Assembly (NCBI GenBank): GCA_038222915.1
Contig: JBBRHH010000124.1
Coordinates: forward strand, 1-12,456
Length of the DNA: 12,456 nt
Source: JBBRHH01 sp038222915
GTDB lineage: Bacteria > Planctomycetota > Phycisphaerae > Tepidisphaerales > Tepidisphaeraceae
Direction: 5' to 3'
The notes under the pieces are model-generated. The model searched no databases. It was not told the DNA's origin and worked only from the letters and a program-made list of their open reading frames with translations. Shown here one piece after another: positions 5,577 through 12,456 of the stretch; the stretch's first letter is position 1; each line of letters begins with the position of its first letter. The translations under genes were made by a program, and so were the position numbers.

Positions 5577-6075
5577 AGCTGTTCTCCGATATTCGTTCGC
5601 GTAGCTTTCGTTTGCCGCGGTCGTAATGCGTGCGCGCTGACCCGAGGGTGACACCCATCACCTCCGCGGCGGCCGCCAACGTCAGGTCGTGGTAGAAGAC
5701 GAGGTGCAGAACTTGCTGCTGGCGCGCGGGCAACCTGGCGAGCGCGGCACGGAATACTTCGGCGGCCTCCGATCGTGACGCGGCGGCCTCGGGCGAATCG
5801 ACCTCTGTGGTGGCCGGGGTGTAGCTCTGCAACAACAGACGGCGGCGGAGCTTTCGCCGCTGCTCGTCGATTGCGGTGCGGCGTATTACGGCGAAGAGCC
5901 AGGTCTTGAACGTCGAGAGGCCGGTATAGCGGGCTTTTCCGCCGAGGACCTTGAGGTAAACGACCTGCAATACGTCATCGGCGAGGCCATTGTCGCGCTT
6001 GCAGCAACACGAGGCCCACCCATAGCTTTCGCTATGAAGGCGTTCGAGCTCGAATCGCAATTCAAGGCCGTTCAT
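5530..6075 (-). CDS. ECF-like RNA polymerase sigma factor
   Basis: This 181-residue protein contains only sigma regions 2 and 4, the layout of ECF sigma factors. Region 2 covers about residues 8-77: LADDVLQVVYLKVL (core binding), then STFKTWLFAVIRRTAIDEQR (the -10-recognition helix). After an acidic linker, region 4 covers about residues 105-162: LARLPARQQQVLHLVFYHDLT, then a helix-turn-helix LTLAAAAEVMGVTLGSARTH that would contact the -35 element. Three consecutive Cys at 23-25 precede region 2. The ATG at 6075 is chosen because the ERLHSESYGWA region starts directly after it, and the frame open upstream to 6180 encodes no family sequence. No strong Shine-Dalgarno is visible. The gene overlaps the membrane-protein gene downstream and diverges from the secreted-protein gene at 6222. 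It is probably held inactive by the neighbouring membrane protein until an envelope signal arrives; that is inferred from gene order. Confidence 0.85.
   Translation of the reverse strand: MNGLELRFELERLHSESYGWASCCCKRDNGLADDVLQVVYLKVLGGKARYTGLSTFKTWLFAVIRRTAIDEQRRKLRRRLLLQSYTPATTEVDSPEAAASRSEAAEVFRAALARLPARQQQVLHLVFYHDLTLAAAAEVMGVTLGSARTHYDRGKRKLRERISENSYAIGPGRTATPGVVL
5583..5587 (-). promoter_or_regulatory. Ribosome binding site of the probable anti-sigma gene, inside the sigma gene
   Basis: GGAGA on the minus strand sits about six bases before the ATG at 5576 and lies inside the 3' end of the sigma coding sequence. It decides the start of the overlapping membrane-protein gene. Confidence 0.6.
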
Positions 6076-6221
6076 CCGCTTCGTTCCCACTCCTGTCGGC
6101 AAACCGCTCACCCTACTTTGTCGCACAACCGAGCGGCCTATATGACAGTATAAATTATTGAAGCCGTTTGGACGTGTCATCTGTCAACCGTTCATTACAT
6201 CCTAAAAACCAGGGAACCACC
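6076..6221. promoter_or_regulatory. Divergent promoter region between the sigma module and the secreted-protein/esterase pair
   Basis: This 146-bp stretch must hold promoters for both directions. It contains an AT-rich segment (6139-6160) in an otherwise GC-rich setting. A pentamer TGTCA occurs twice, seven bases apart (6175 and 6182), and in inverted form as TGACA at 6143. On the minus strand TTGACA (6182-6187) matches a -35 consensus, but I find no well-spaced -10. No classical ECF GGAAC...GTC pair is clear. The plus-strand gene has AGGGA at 6211-6215 as ribosome binding site. Confidence 0.4.
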
Positions 6222-7313
6222 ATGTTTTGTCGCTCGAAATCACCGACGCTCGTTGCGGCCATCGCCATTGCCGGCGCGGTTGCTTTTTTCAAGACCGGTC
6301 ATGTGACCAGTGCAGCGGAGAAGGCCGGCGGCGATCCGGCGCGTGTGGAACGGATCAAAGCCGCCAAGATGCCGGCGATCGCGAAGACGGTGCAGTTTGA
6401 TACCCCCGAGGCCGACGCGATCCTGGCCGCGCTGGAAGTGTTTCCGGCGGACAATCCATGGAATGCGGTGGTGGAGGATTGGCCGCTGGCAAAGAACTCA
6501 AAAGAGATGATCGCGTCGATTGGCGGCAAAAAACCGCTTCGATACAACCCGGACATGGGGTTCGTGCTGGTGCCGCCGGATCAGAAGAAAGTCGATGTGA
6601 AACTGACGGCGTATGCCGGTGAATCGGACAAGGGGCCGTACCCGGTGCCGGACGATGCGACGATTGAGGGGTGGCCGGCGGACTTCAAACGTGGCGATGC
6701 CGCAAAAAAAGCGCTGACCCTGGACGATGTTCAGCGTGGCAAGCCGGACCTCGGCGCGGATCGGCATGGGCTGGTGGTGGATCCGGTGAATCGGAAACTT
6801 TATGAGTTTTACCGGCTGACGAAGACCGATGCGGGTTGGACGGCGGAGCAGGCGTCGGTGTTTGACCTGGCGTCGAACAAGATGCGGCCGGACGGGTGGA
6901 CGAGCTCGGACGCGGCGGGGCTGCCGGTCTTCCCGGCGGTCGTGCGGTACGACGAGCTTAAGCGGGGCAAAGTGGAACATGCGCTGCGGGCGACGTTTCA
7001 GCGGACACGCAAAGGATATGTCTATCCGGCCACTCATTTCGCCAGCAACAAGAAGGACCCCAACCTTCCGCGCATGGGTGAGCGGTTTCGACTTCGGAAG
7101 GACTTTGATACTTCTGGCTTTACACCAGAGATGAAGACGATTCTGGAGGGCCTGAAGAAGTACGGGATGATCAACGCCGACAACGGGATTGACTGGGCTA
7201 TTTCAGTGACGCCCGATGAGCGCATACCGGTGATGGCCGACGAAATGCGAAAGGTGAAGGGGTCGGATTTCGAGGTTGTCGAGCCGCCGGCGGGGTATCA
7301 GCCGCCGAAGTAA
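6222..7313 (+). CDS. Conserved secreted protein of unknown function
   Basis: This 363-residue protein has an N-terminal signal (hydrophobic residues 9-23, cleavage perhaps near residue 31). I recognise the pattern from uncharacterised exported proteins in several phyla. In order the landmarks are VFPADNPWN (73-81), YAGESDKGPYPVPDDA (131-146), DRHGLVVDPVNRKLYEFYRL (180-199), MRPDGWTSSDAAGLPVFP (221-238) with VRYDEL after it, HALRATFQRTRKGYVYPATH (253-272) followed by FAS and DPNLPRMG, and YGMINADNGIDWAIS (314-328). Many invariant-looking His, Asp, Trp and Tyr residues suggest an enzyme or a carbohydrate-binding protein, but no function is known to me. The ATG at 6222 is preferred over an in-frame ATG at 6168 because AGGGA lies six bases upstream and the signal peptide follows directly. 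The sialate-esterase gene starts 22 bp downstream on the same strand, so the two are probably co-transcribed. Confidence 0.8.
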   Translation: MFCRSKSPTLVAAIAIAGAVAFFKTGHVTSAAEKAGGDPARVERIKAAKMPAIAKTVQFDTPEADAILAALEVFPADNPWNAVVEDWPLAKNSKEMIASIGGKKPLRYNPDMGFVLVPPDQKKVDVKLTAYAGESDKGPYPVPDDATIEGWPADFKRGDAAKKALTLDDVQRGKPDLGADRHGLVVDPVNRKLYEFYRLTKTDAGWTAEQASVFDLASNKMRPDGWTSSDAAGLPVFPAVVRYDELKRGKVEHALRATFQRTRKGYVYPATHFASNKKDPNLPRMGERFRLRKDFDTSGFTPEMKTILEGLKKYGMINADNGIDWAISVTPDERIPVMADEMRKVKGSDFEVVEPPAGYQPPK

Positions 7314-7324
7314 TTTTGGACGAT

Positions 7325-7329
7325 GAGGA
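7325..7329 (+). promoter_or_regulatory. Ribosome binding site choosing the second of two close ATGs
   Basis: GAGGA abuts an in-frame ATG at 7330 but lies six bases before the ATG at 7336, so 7336 is the usable start of the esterase gene. Confidence 0.55.
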
Positions 7330-7335
7330 ATGCGC

Positions 7336-8718
7336 ATGTGGAACGGGCTAAGAATCTGCTCGGTTGGAGTGTTCTTATTTTGTGCTGGTTTTGTGCGCGC
7401 CGACATTGTGTTGCCGCGGATGTTCTCCGACAACATGGTGTTGCAGGAGGGGATGGCGGATCCGGTGTGGGGCACCGCGCCCGCCGGTGAAGCTGTGACG
7501 GTGGAGATCAATGGGCAGAAGAAATCGGCGACAGCGGACAAGGAGGGAAAGTGGATGGTCAAGCTGGATCCGATCAAAGCCGGCGGGCCATTTGAGTTGA
7601 AGGTGGGCGCTGTGGTGGTGAAGTATGTGATGGTGGGTGAAGTGTGGCATGCTTCGGGTCAGTCGAACATGCACTTTCCGTTAAGCAAGGCGGACACCGG
7701 GGCGGAGGAGATCTCGAAGGCCGAGCAGCCGGAGATTCGGTATTTTCAGATCGATCCATGGCATGCGAATGGGGGCGAGTGGGTTGTCTGTGGACCGAAG
7801 ACGGCCGGGAATTTCTCGGCCGTGGCTTATCACTTTGCGGCTGAGATGCACGAGCGGCTGAAGATGCCGATTGGGATGCTGGATTCTTCCGTCAATGGCG
7901 CTGTGGTGCAGACGTTCATCAGCCCGACGGCGCTGGCGGGGGACAAGGCGCTTTCAGACGTTGTCGCGAAGGTGAAATCCGATCAGGAGACGAGCAGTAA
8001 CTTTACGGCCTGCATCGGGCGGCTGGTTCCTTATGGGATTCGGGGCGTGATCTGGTACCAGGGGGAAGGAAATCGGGATTATCCGGTTTCGTATCCGGCG
8101 ATGTTTTCCGGAATGATTGCCGATTGGCGCAAGCAGTGGGGCCAGGGGGATTTTCCATTTCTCTTTGTGCAACTGGCAAACTATGGCGAGCGGCGGGCCG
8201 AGCCTTTGGAAGGGAAGGATGCGGCGCTGCGCGAGGCGCAGTTCAAGTCACTGTCGGTACCGAATACGGCGATGGTGGTGACAATCGATCTTGCGCCGCC
8301 CACGAAGTCGGATGTTCATTACACGAACAAGAAGCCGGTGGGTGTGCGGCTGGCGCTGGCGGCGCGGGCGCTGGCTCACGGTGAGAAGATTGAATATTCC
8401 GGACCGCTGTTTGAATCGGCGCAGTTTTCGGATGGGAAGGCGCTCGTGAAGTTTACGCATGTTGGGAGTGGGCTGGCCGCGAAGGGGGAAAAGCTGACGG
8501 GTTTCATGTTGTCGACTGGCAATAAATGGGTGCGTGCCGTCGCGGCGATTGATGGGGAGCGCGTGGTGGTGCAAAGTGCACAGGTTGCGAAGCCGGTGGC
8601 CGTTCGATATGCGTTTGAGAAAAACCCGGAATGCAATCTTTACAACAAGGACGGACTGCCCGCGTCGCCATTTCGGAGCGACGCGTTTGTGACTTTCTCG
8701 ACAAAAGACGGGGAGTAG
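7336..8718 (+). CDS. Sialate O-acetylesterase-family (SGNH) esterase, exported
   Basis: This 460-residue exported protein (signal peptide about residues 1-22) belongs to the SASA/sialate O-acetylesterase family, which removes acetyl groups from sugars such as O-acetyl-sialic acid or acetylated polysaccharides. The family order is intact. An N-terminal beta domain opens with LPRMFSDNMVLQ, then VWGTAPAGEAVTVEINGQ. The nucleophile block is GEVWHASGQSNM with Ser110. Next come GMLDSSVNGAVVQTFIS, GVIWYQGEGN (237-246) and DWRKQWGQGDFPFLFVQLANY. The catalytic Asp-x-His is in SDVHYTNKKPVGVRLALAAR (Asp326, His328). HASGQSNM replaces the more usual LCSGQSNM. A C-terminal beta domain follows. Length is at the short end of the family. 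In planctomycetes such enzymes usually serve degradation of complex polysaccharides; the real substrate cannot be told from sequence. It is probably in an operon with the secreted protein 22 bp upstream. It ends 3 bp from the convergent ispH. Confidence 0.88.
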   Translation: MWNGLRICSVGVFLFCAGFVRADIVLPRMFSDNMVLQEGMADPVWGTAPAGEAVTVEINGQKKSATADKEGKWMVKLDPIKAGGPFELKVGAVVVKYVMVGEVWHASGQSNMHFPLSKADTGAEEISKAEQPEIRYFQIDPWHANGGEWVVCGPKTAGNFSAVAYHFAAEMHERLKMPIGMLDSSVNGAVVQTFISPTALAGDKALSDVVAKVKSDQETSSNFTACIGRLVPYGIRGVIWYQGEGNRDYPVSYPAMFSGMIADWRKQWGQGDFPFLFVQLANYGERRAEPLEGKDAALREAQFKSLSVPNTAMVVTIDLAPPTKSDVHYTNKKPVGVRLALAARALAHGEKIEYSGPLFESAQFSDGKALVKFTHVGSGLAAKGEKLTGFMLSTGNKWVRAVAAIDGERVVVQSAQVAKPVAVRYAFEKNPECNLYNKDGLPASPFRSDAFVTFSTKDGE

Positions 8719-8721
8719 CTG

Positions 8722-9660
8722 CTAACTGATGACCGCGAGCCGCTTGACCGACTTGGGCAGCGAAAACGAAATGTCTTCTTCGACGAGCGTGCGCGTTTCG
8801 ACTTCGCCGCCGTATTCACGCTTCAGGCGGTCAACGAGTTGCTGCACGAGGTGCTCGGGGGCGCTGGCGCCGGCGGTGACCAGGACCGAGCGCATTCCGT
8901 CGAACCATTGGGGCTCGATCTCGGATTCATCATCAATCAGGTAAGCGGCCTTGCCCGCTTCCAGCGCTCGCTCGACGAGGCGCTTGGAATTCGAGCTGTT
9001 CTGGCTTCCCACCACCAGCACCATGTCGACGTCCGGCGTCCACTCGCTCACGGCGTTTTGCCGATTAGTGGTGGCGTAACAAATGTCTTCCTTGGGCGGC
9101 GAGATGATCTGCGGGAAACGTGCCTTGAGCGCTTCGATGATTTCCATGGCCTCGCGGACGCTGAGGGTTGTCTGGGTGACGTAAGCGAGCTTGGTGGAGT
9201 CGTCGAGGACAAGCTTGGCTGCGTCGGCCGCGCTTTCGACAACGATGATGGAATCGGGTGCCTCGCCGACCGTGCCGATGGCTTCGTCGTGATCGCGATG
9301 GCCGATGAAGATGATCTTATAGCCTTTGCGGGCGTATCGCAGCACTTCCATGTGGACTTTGGTAACGAGCGGACAAGTGGCGTCAATTTCGACTAACTGG
9401 TGCGAGCGGGCGATGCGGCGAATCTCAGGGGAGATGCCGTGGGCGCTGTAGACAACCACGCCCCCCTCGGGAACTTCGGTGATCTCGTTGACGAAGATTA
9501 CGCCGCGTTGTTCGAAATCCCGAACAACGTGGAGGTTATGCACAATTTCGTGGAAGACGTAGATCGGCGGGCCCTTCAAGGTCAGCACGCGGTCGACTGT
9601 CTCAATCGCCATGTTCACGCCAGCACAGAAACCGCGGGGATTGGCGAGAATGATCTGCAT
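8722..9660 (-). CDS. ispH: 4-hydroxy-3-methylbut-2-enyl diphosphate reductase
   Basis: IspH (LytB) is a cytoplasmic iron-sulfur enzyme. It performs the last step of the MEP pathway, reducing HMBPP to isopentenyl and dimethylallyl diphosphate. At 312 residues it has the normal length. All three cluster-binding cysteines are present: Cys12 in RGFCAGV, Cys96 in DATCPLVTKVH and Cys194 in EDICYATTNRQ. The substrate-binding and catalytic residues are also in place: His41, His74 in SAHG, His124 and Glu126 in HRDHDEAIGT (Glu126 being the proton-relay Glu of the family), the VTQTTLS block at 161-167, NSSNSKRL and the final Ser266 in TAGASAPEH. The ATG at 9660 has AAGGACGG upstream at loose spacing. 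The gene stands between the esterase, which is convergent, and an unrelated LEPR-XLL-like gene 132 bp upstream, so it is probably a single-gene unit. It supplies isoprenoid precursors in general; no direct link to the squalene-cyclase-like protein is implied. Confidence 0.97.
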   Translation of the reverse strand: MQIILANPRGFCAGVNMAIETVDRVLTLKGPPIYVFHEIVHNLHVVRDFEQRGVIFVNEITEVPEGGVVVYSAHGISPEIRRIARSHQLVEIDATCPLVTKVHMEVLRYARKGYKIIFIGHRDHDEAIGTVGEAPDSIIVVESAADAAKLVLDDSTKLAYVTQTTLSVREAMEIIEALKARFPQIISPPKEDICYATTNRQNAVSEWTPDVDMVLVVGSQNSSNSKRLVERALEAGKAAYLIDDESEIEPQWFDGMRSVLVTAGASAPEHLVQQLVDRLKREYGGEVETRTLVEEDISFSLPKSVKRLAVIS

Positions 9661-9792
9661 CGAATGAATCCGTCCTTCAAGACATCTAAAACCGAATCAA
9701 CCTGCCAATATCTTAGCTTAGATGGCCGGTCGGCGTCTATCCGGGCGCAGTTATTCGTGGTCGTTTTGCGGCTTTTTCAATCGCCTTTGGGC

Positions 9793-10314
9793 TCAATATT
9801 TCAGATAAATTTTTGTGAGCGTGCCTGCGATAACCCCCTTGGCGGCCGTTTTGGCGGCGGTGGTTACGAACGTAACCGTCTTGCCGCCGAGGCCTTTGGA
9901 CAGCCGCTTGCCGATCGGGGTGAACTGGATGGTGTAGCGGCGGCTGCCGCCGAGAAACGTGCCTGATTTTTTGAATCCGATGTCAAGCAACTCGGCCGGC
10001 TGGATGGAGGAAAGAACCGGCGGGAGCGCCAGCGCGTAGGTGCCGGTGTGTCCTTTGCCGTCGGTGAACGTGCCGGACTCGTGAATGAATCCGGCGATGC
10101 CGTTTCCGGGAAGGCTCTTGGTCTTCTTGAATTTCAATACGGTTCCGGCGCCGACGATCTTGAATGGATTTGCGGCGGTGACATGCGGCGTGGCGGAGAC
10201 GACCAGCGGCGCGACCTGGGCCGCGACGGTGTCGTCCGCGAGAGGTGCGCAGGCAGAGAGGAGCGTTCGGAGTTCAAGTGATTCAATCATCTGCGCGGAC
10301 GTGGAACGAGCCAT
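9793..10314 (-). CDS. Small LEPR-XLL-like exported protein
   Basis: This is a 173-residue protein of unknown function. The N-terminus, MARSTSAQMIESLELRTLLS, carries LELRTLLS, a variant of the planctomycete LEPR-XLL signature, followed by an Ala/Val-rich spacer. The remainder is a small Gly/Lys/Thr-rich, probably beta-sheet domain: TVLKFKKTKSLPGNGIAGFI, GTFTDGKGHTGTYALAL, IGFKKSGTFLGGSRRYTIQF, TPIGKRLSKGLGGKTVTFVT, and a final GVIAGTLTKIYLKY. The ATG at 10314 is chosen because GAGGTG lies directly upstream (10318-10323) and the signature follows; an upstream in-frame start at 10347 would add 11 residues of no evident meaning. Gene neighbours are ispH downstream and cydB upstream, neither functionally related. 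It shares only the N-terminal signature with the protein at 3609-4322. Confidence 0.75.
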   Translation of the reverse strand: MARSTSAQMIESLELRTLLSACAPLADDTVAAQVAPLVVSATPHVTAANPFKIVGAGTVLKFKKTKSLPGNGIAGFIHESGTFTDGKGHTGTYALALPPVLSSIQPAELLDIGFKKSGTFLGGSRRYTIQFTPIGKRLSKGLGGKTVTFVTTAAKTAAKGVIAGTLTKIYLKY

Positions 10315-10399
10315 GTTCACCTCAGTCGGAAATGGGAAATGAAGCAATCTTCACCGAAATGTCATTTCCATGAATATCGGCCATTGGCCCGGTGACGAT

Positions 10400-11467
10400 T
10401 CAAATTTCGGCATGTGGAACGAACATGGACTTCTTAAAGACGTGGAACAGCATCCACAATGAAGGCAGGAGCAATGCGAGGCCAAAGGGCAGGGTCCAGA
10501 GGAGGAAGCGGATCGTTTCGGGCGGACCTGCCGCGTCGGCCAGTGTGACGTCCGGATAAATGAGATAGGGGCGGTGCGCCATGGCCCAACCGGCGAGAAG
10601 TAGAACGATCTCGCCGGCGGCGAAGATCGGGGCGAGTCGATAGCGGTGGAAAAAGACGGCATAGGCGGACAGCGCGAAGCAGATGAGGCCCGCGAAGACC
10701 AAGAGCGTTTCGTGGGTGAGGAGCCGATCGTAAAACCAGCGCGCTTCGCTTCGCGCGGTGAACAGGACGACGCCGGAAAGCATGGCGGTGGTTGTGCCGG
10801 CGAAGATTGCGTTGCGGCGGAAGTCGTCGCGGAGCTCGCCTTTGGTTTCGCCGACGAGATAGACGGCGGCGAGGTAGGCGGATGCGGAGACGGCGAGAAG
10901 GCCGCAGGCGATGGCGTAGAAGCTGAGCCAGGGGATGGGGCGGCTGGGGTCTGTCCAGACGTGGCCTTCCGCGCTCACGCGAACCCCTCCTTCGGTGAGT
11001 GCGCCGAACGATGCACCGAGGAGGAAGGGTGTGATCAGGCTGCTGACGCCGAAGATGAGTTGCCAATTTGCAGGGTTCACGATCCACAGGACGACGCGGC
11101 GTGGACGCGATGTTGTCGGAGCCGCCTTCCATCCATGAGCGCGGAAAACAAATGCAGCGCCACGGAGCATGATACCGAGCAAGGCGAGATGAAAGGGAAC
11201 AAAGAGCGCGACACTGAGGGCCGCGTAGCCCCTGGGGAAACAGGTGAACAGGGTGACGAGAACGAAGATGAGCCAGACGTGGTTGGCCTCCCAGACGGGT
11301 CCGGTGGCGTGGGCGATGGCGTGACGCTGTTCCCGGCGGCGCGGGCCGCGGGCGAAAAGGTCCCAGACGCCGCCGCCAAAGTCTGCGCCGCCGAGCACCA
11401 TGTAGGCCATCAAACCACCCACTACGACGGCCGCCGCACCGTTGATGAGCAATTCGTGGGAGCTCAT
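10400..11467 (-). CDS. cydB: Cytochrome bd-type quinol oxidase subunit II
   Basis: This 355-residue integral membrane protein is subunit II of a cytochrome bd / cyanide-insensitive-type oxidase, which reduces oxygen with electrons from quinol. It has many hydrophobic helices. Family landmarks are the first helix, ending in MVLGGADFGGGVWDLFAR with Asp29, the conserved GPVWEANHVWL at 56-66, FPRGYAALSVALFVPFHLAL, LRGAAFVFR, the loop PANWQLIFGVSSLITPF, and HRPYLIYPDVT. Length is normal or slightly short. Its ATG overlaps the cydA stop by four bases (ATGA), the classic coupling for these two subunits. I see no cydX-like small gene after it: the 85 bp before the next gene hold only short palindromes such as GGCCATTGGCC. 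Confidence 0.95.
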   Translation of the reverse strand: MSSHELLINGAAAVVVGGLMAYMVLGGADFGGGVWDLFARGPRRREQRHAIAHATGPVWEANHVWLIFVLVTLFTCFPRGYAALSVALFVPFHLALLGIMLRGAAFVFRAHGWKAAPTTSRPRRVVLWIVNPANWQLIFGVSSLITPFLLGASFGALTEGGVRVSAEGHVWTDPSRPIPWLSFYAIACGLLAVSASAYLAAVYLVGETKGELRDDFRRNAIFAGTTTAMLSGVVLFTARSEARWFYDRLLTHETLLVFAGLICFALSAYAVFFHRYRLAPIFAAGEIVLLLAGWAMAHRPYLIYPDVTLADAAGPPETIRFLLWTLPFGLALLLPSLWMLFHVFKKSMFVPHAEI

Positions 11468-12456
11468 GAAGTCACACTCTGGGCGGAAGCTTCTTCCTCT
11501 TCAAGGTACGGCGTGTAGCGGCCCAGTCGTCGCATCAGAACAATCATGGTGGCCGTCAACAAAAGATAGAGCGAAACGAAAATGGCGAACATCAGCGGGA
11601 CGCTGCCGGATGGCGTTACGGCGTCGGCGGTGCGGAGATATCCATTGATCACCCACGGTTGTCGGCCGGCCTCGGTCACCATCCAGCCCGCTTCGAGGGC
11701 AACGAATCCGAGCGGGCCGCCGATGATCAATGTGCGGAGGAGCATTCGGCTCTCGAGGAAGCGCGTGCGATAGCGCCACCATCGATACCAAAACCAGATC
11801 CCGGCAATCATCAGCAGTGTGCCGCAGCCGACCATCACTTGGAACGCGAGATGGGTGAGCATGACATTTGGCCAGAGGTCGCGCGGGACATCGTCGAGGC
11901 CGGTAACGGTGGAGCTTGGATCGTGGGTAGCGAGGAAGCTTAGGCCGCCGGGGATTTTGATGGCCCACGGGGTTTCATGCGTCTGGGTGTTCGGCAGGCC
12001 GCCGATATGGAGCGGGGCGTATTGTTCAGTACGGAAGTGGCCTTCCATGGCGGCGAACTTTGTGGGCTGGGTGCGATAAACGAATTTGGCAATGGAGTCG
12101 CCGGCGAGGGGCTGGGCGATCGCGGTAATCGCACCGATGGCGAGAGTGATGTGAAGTGCGGCACGGTGGTACGCATCGCGCCGGCCGCGGAGCCAGCCAT
12201 AGGCGTAGATGGACGCGGCCGCGAAGGCGACGGCCATGTAGCACGCCAGCGTGGAATGGAGCGACATGACAAACCACGCGAAGGTTTTGAAAATCGCAAG
12301 GGGAGCGGTAGACGCAACGTGGCCTGCCGAATCGAGACTGAATCCAACGGGGAGCTGCATCCAGGCGTTCACGGCAAGGACGAGAATGCCGGAGGCCGCG
12401 CCGCTGACGGCGATCACGACGGCACAGAGCCAGTGGGTGAAGGGGCGGAGCTTGTC
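11464..12456 (-). CDS. cydA: Cytochrome bd-type quinol oxidase subunit I, short Q-loop (N-terminus beyond right edge)
   Basis: The visible 330 residues are the middle and C-terminal part of CydA. The coding frame is open to the window edge (it reads DKLRPFTHWLCAVV there), so a GTG at 12417 is not the start and roughly the first 100 residues are missing. Landmarks are AVNAWMQLPVGF, the helix WFVMSLHSTLACYM with a heme-ligand-type His, the quinol-loop start AIKIPGGLSFLATHD, LTHLAFQVMVGCG with the Met expected to ligate heme b558, and the signature GRQPWVINGYLRTADAV. Between GLSFLATHD and FQVMVG there are only about 30 residues, so the long Q-loop insertion of the E. coli type is absent and this is a short-Q-loop enzyme. 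The C-terminus LGRYTPYLEEEEA is family-like. The stop overlaps cydB by four bases. The pair serves oxygen respiration, typically at low oxygen. Confidence 0.95.
   Translation of the reverse strand, partial: DKLRPFTHWLCAVVIAVSGAASGILVLAVNAWMQLPVGFSLDSAGHVASTAPLAIFKTFAWFVMSLHSTLACYMAVAFAAASIYAYGWLRGRRDAYHRAALHITLAIGAITAIAQPLAGDSIAKFVYRTQPTKFAAMEGHFRTEQYAPLHIGGLPNTQTHETPWAIKIPGGLSFLATHDPSSTVTGLDDVPRDLWPNVMLTHLAFQVMVGCGTLLMIAGIWFWYRWWRYRTRFLESRMLLRTLIIGGPLGFVALEAGWMVTEAGRQPWVINGYLRTADAVTPSGSVPLMFAIFVSLYLLLTATMIVLMRRLGRYTPYLEEEEASAQSVTS

Noticed and set aside
6076..6180. N-terminal extension of the sigma factor by 35 residues
   Set aside because: The extension has no sigma-family sequence and would cover the divergent promoter region.
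10646..11518. 290-codon open frame on the plus strand
   Set aside because: It is antisense to cydB, whose identity is certain, and its translation is a charged, low-complexity sequence.
12415..12417. GTG at 12417 as the cydA start
   Set aside because: The frame continues to the window edge with typical CydA sequence, so the gene is cut by the edge, not started there.

Overview
The window is GC-rich bacterial DNA that most likely comes from a planctomycete, plausibly of the Phycisphaerae. Three things point there: a secreted prenyltransferase/squalene-oxidase-repeat protein of planctomycete type, two small proteins with variants of the planctomycete LEPR-XLL N-terminal signature, and an ECF-like sigma factor of a type I associate with planctomycetes. 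This assignment rests on motif recognition, not on a search.

Layout from left to right. (1) 1-1244, minus: a secreted squalene-cyclase-like repeat protein that runs off the left edge. (2) 1390-3473, minus: a flagellar-type stator pair, motA then motB in transcription order. About 490 bp containing a GxxExxY-family gene, bounded by imperfect inverted repeats, lies exactly between the motA stop and the motB start. (3) 3609-4322, minus: a LEPR-XLL-like secreted protein with a stem-loop just upstream of its ribosome binding site. (4) 6075 down to 4518, minus: a three-gene module made of an ECF-like sigma factor, an overlapping small single-pass membrane protein (probable anti-sigma) and an exported LTxxQ protein of the Spy/CpxP/CnrX kind. 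This resembles the CnrYXH type of envelope or metal sensing. (5) 6222-8718, plus: the only two plus-strand genes, a conserved secreted protein of unknown function and a sialate O-acetylesterase-family enzyme, diverging from the sigma module. (6) 8722-9660, minus: ispH, the last step of the MEP isoprenoid pathway, convergent with the esterase and separated by 3 bp. (7) 9793-10314, minus: a second small LEPR-XLL-like protein. (8) 10400-12456, minus: cydB and cydA, overlapping by 4 bp, encoding a short-Q-loop cytochrome bd-type quinol oxidase. cydA runs off the right edge and lacks its N-terminus.

How the parts relate. motA/motB form one ion-driven stator, and cydA/cydB form one terminal oxidase. 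The sigma/membrane/LTxxQ genes form a candidate envelope-stress circuit whose nearest possible targets are itself and the divergent secreted-protein/esterase pair. The rest is a mixture of housekeeping (ispH) and surface or secreted proteins. I found no tRNA, rRNA, CRISPR array, transposase or phage gene. No gene-free stretch exceeds 300 bases.
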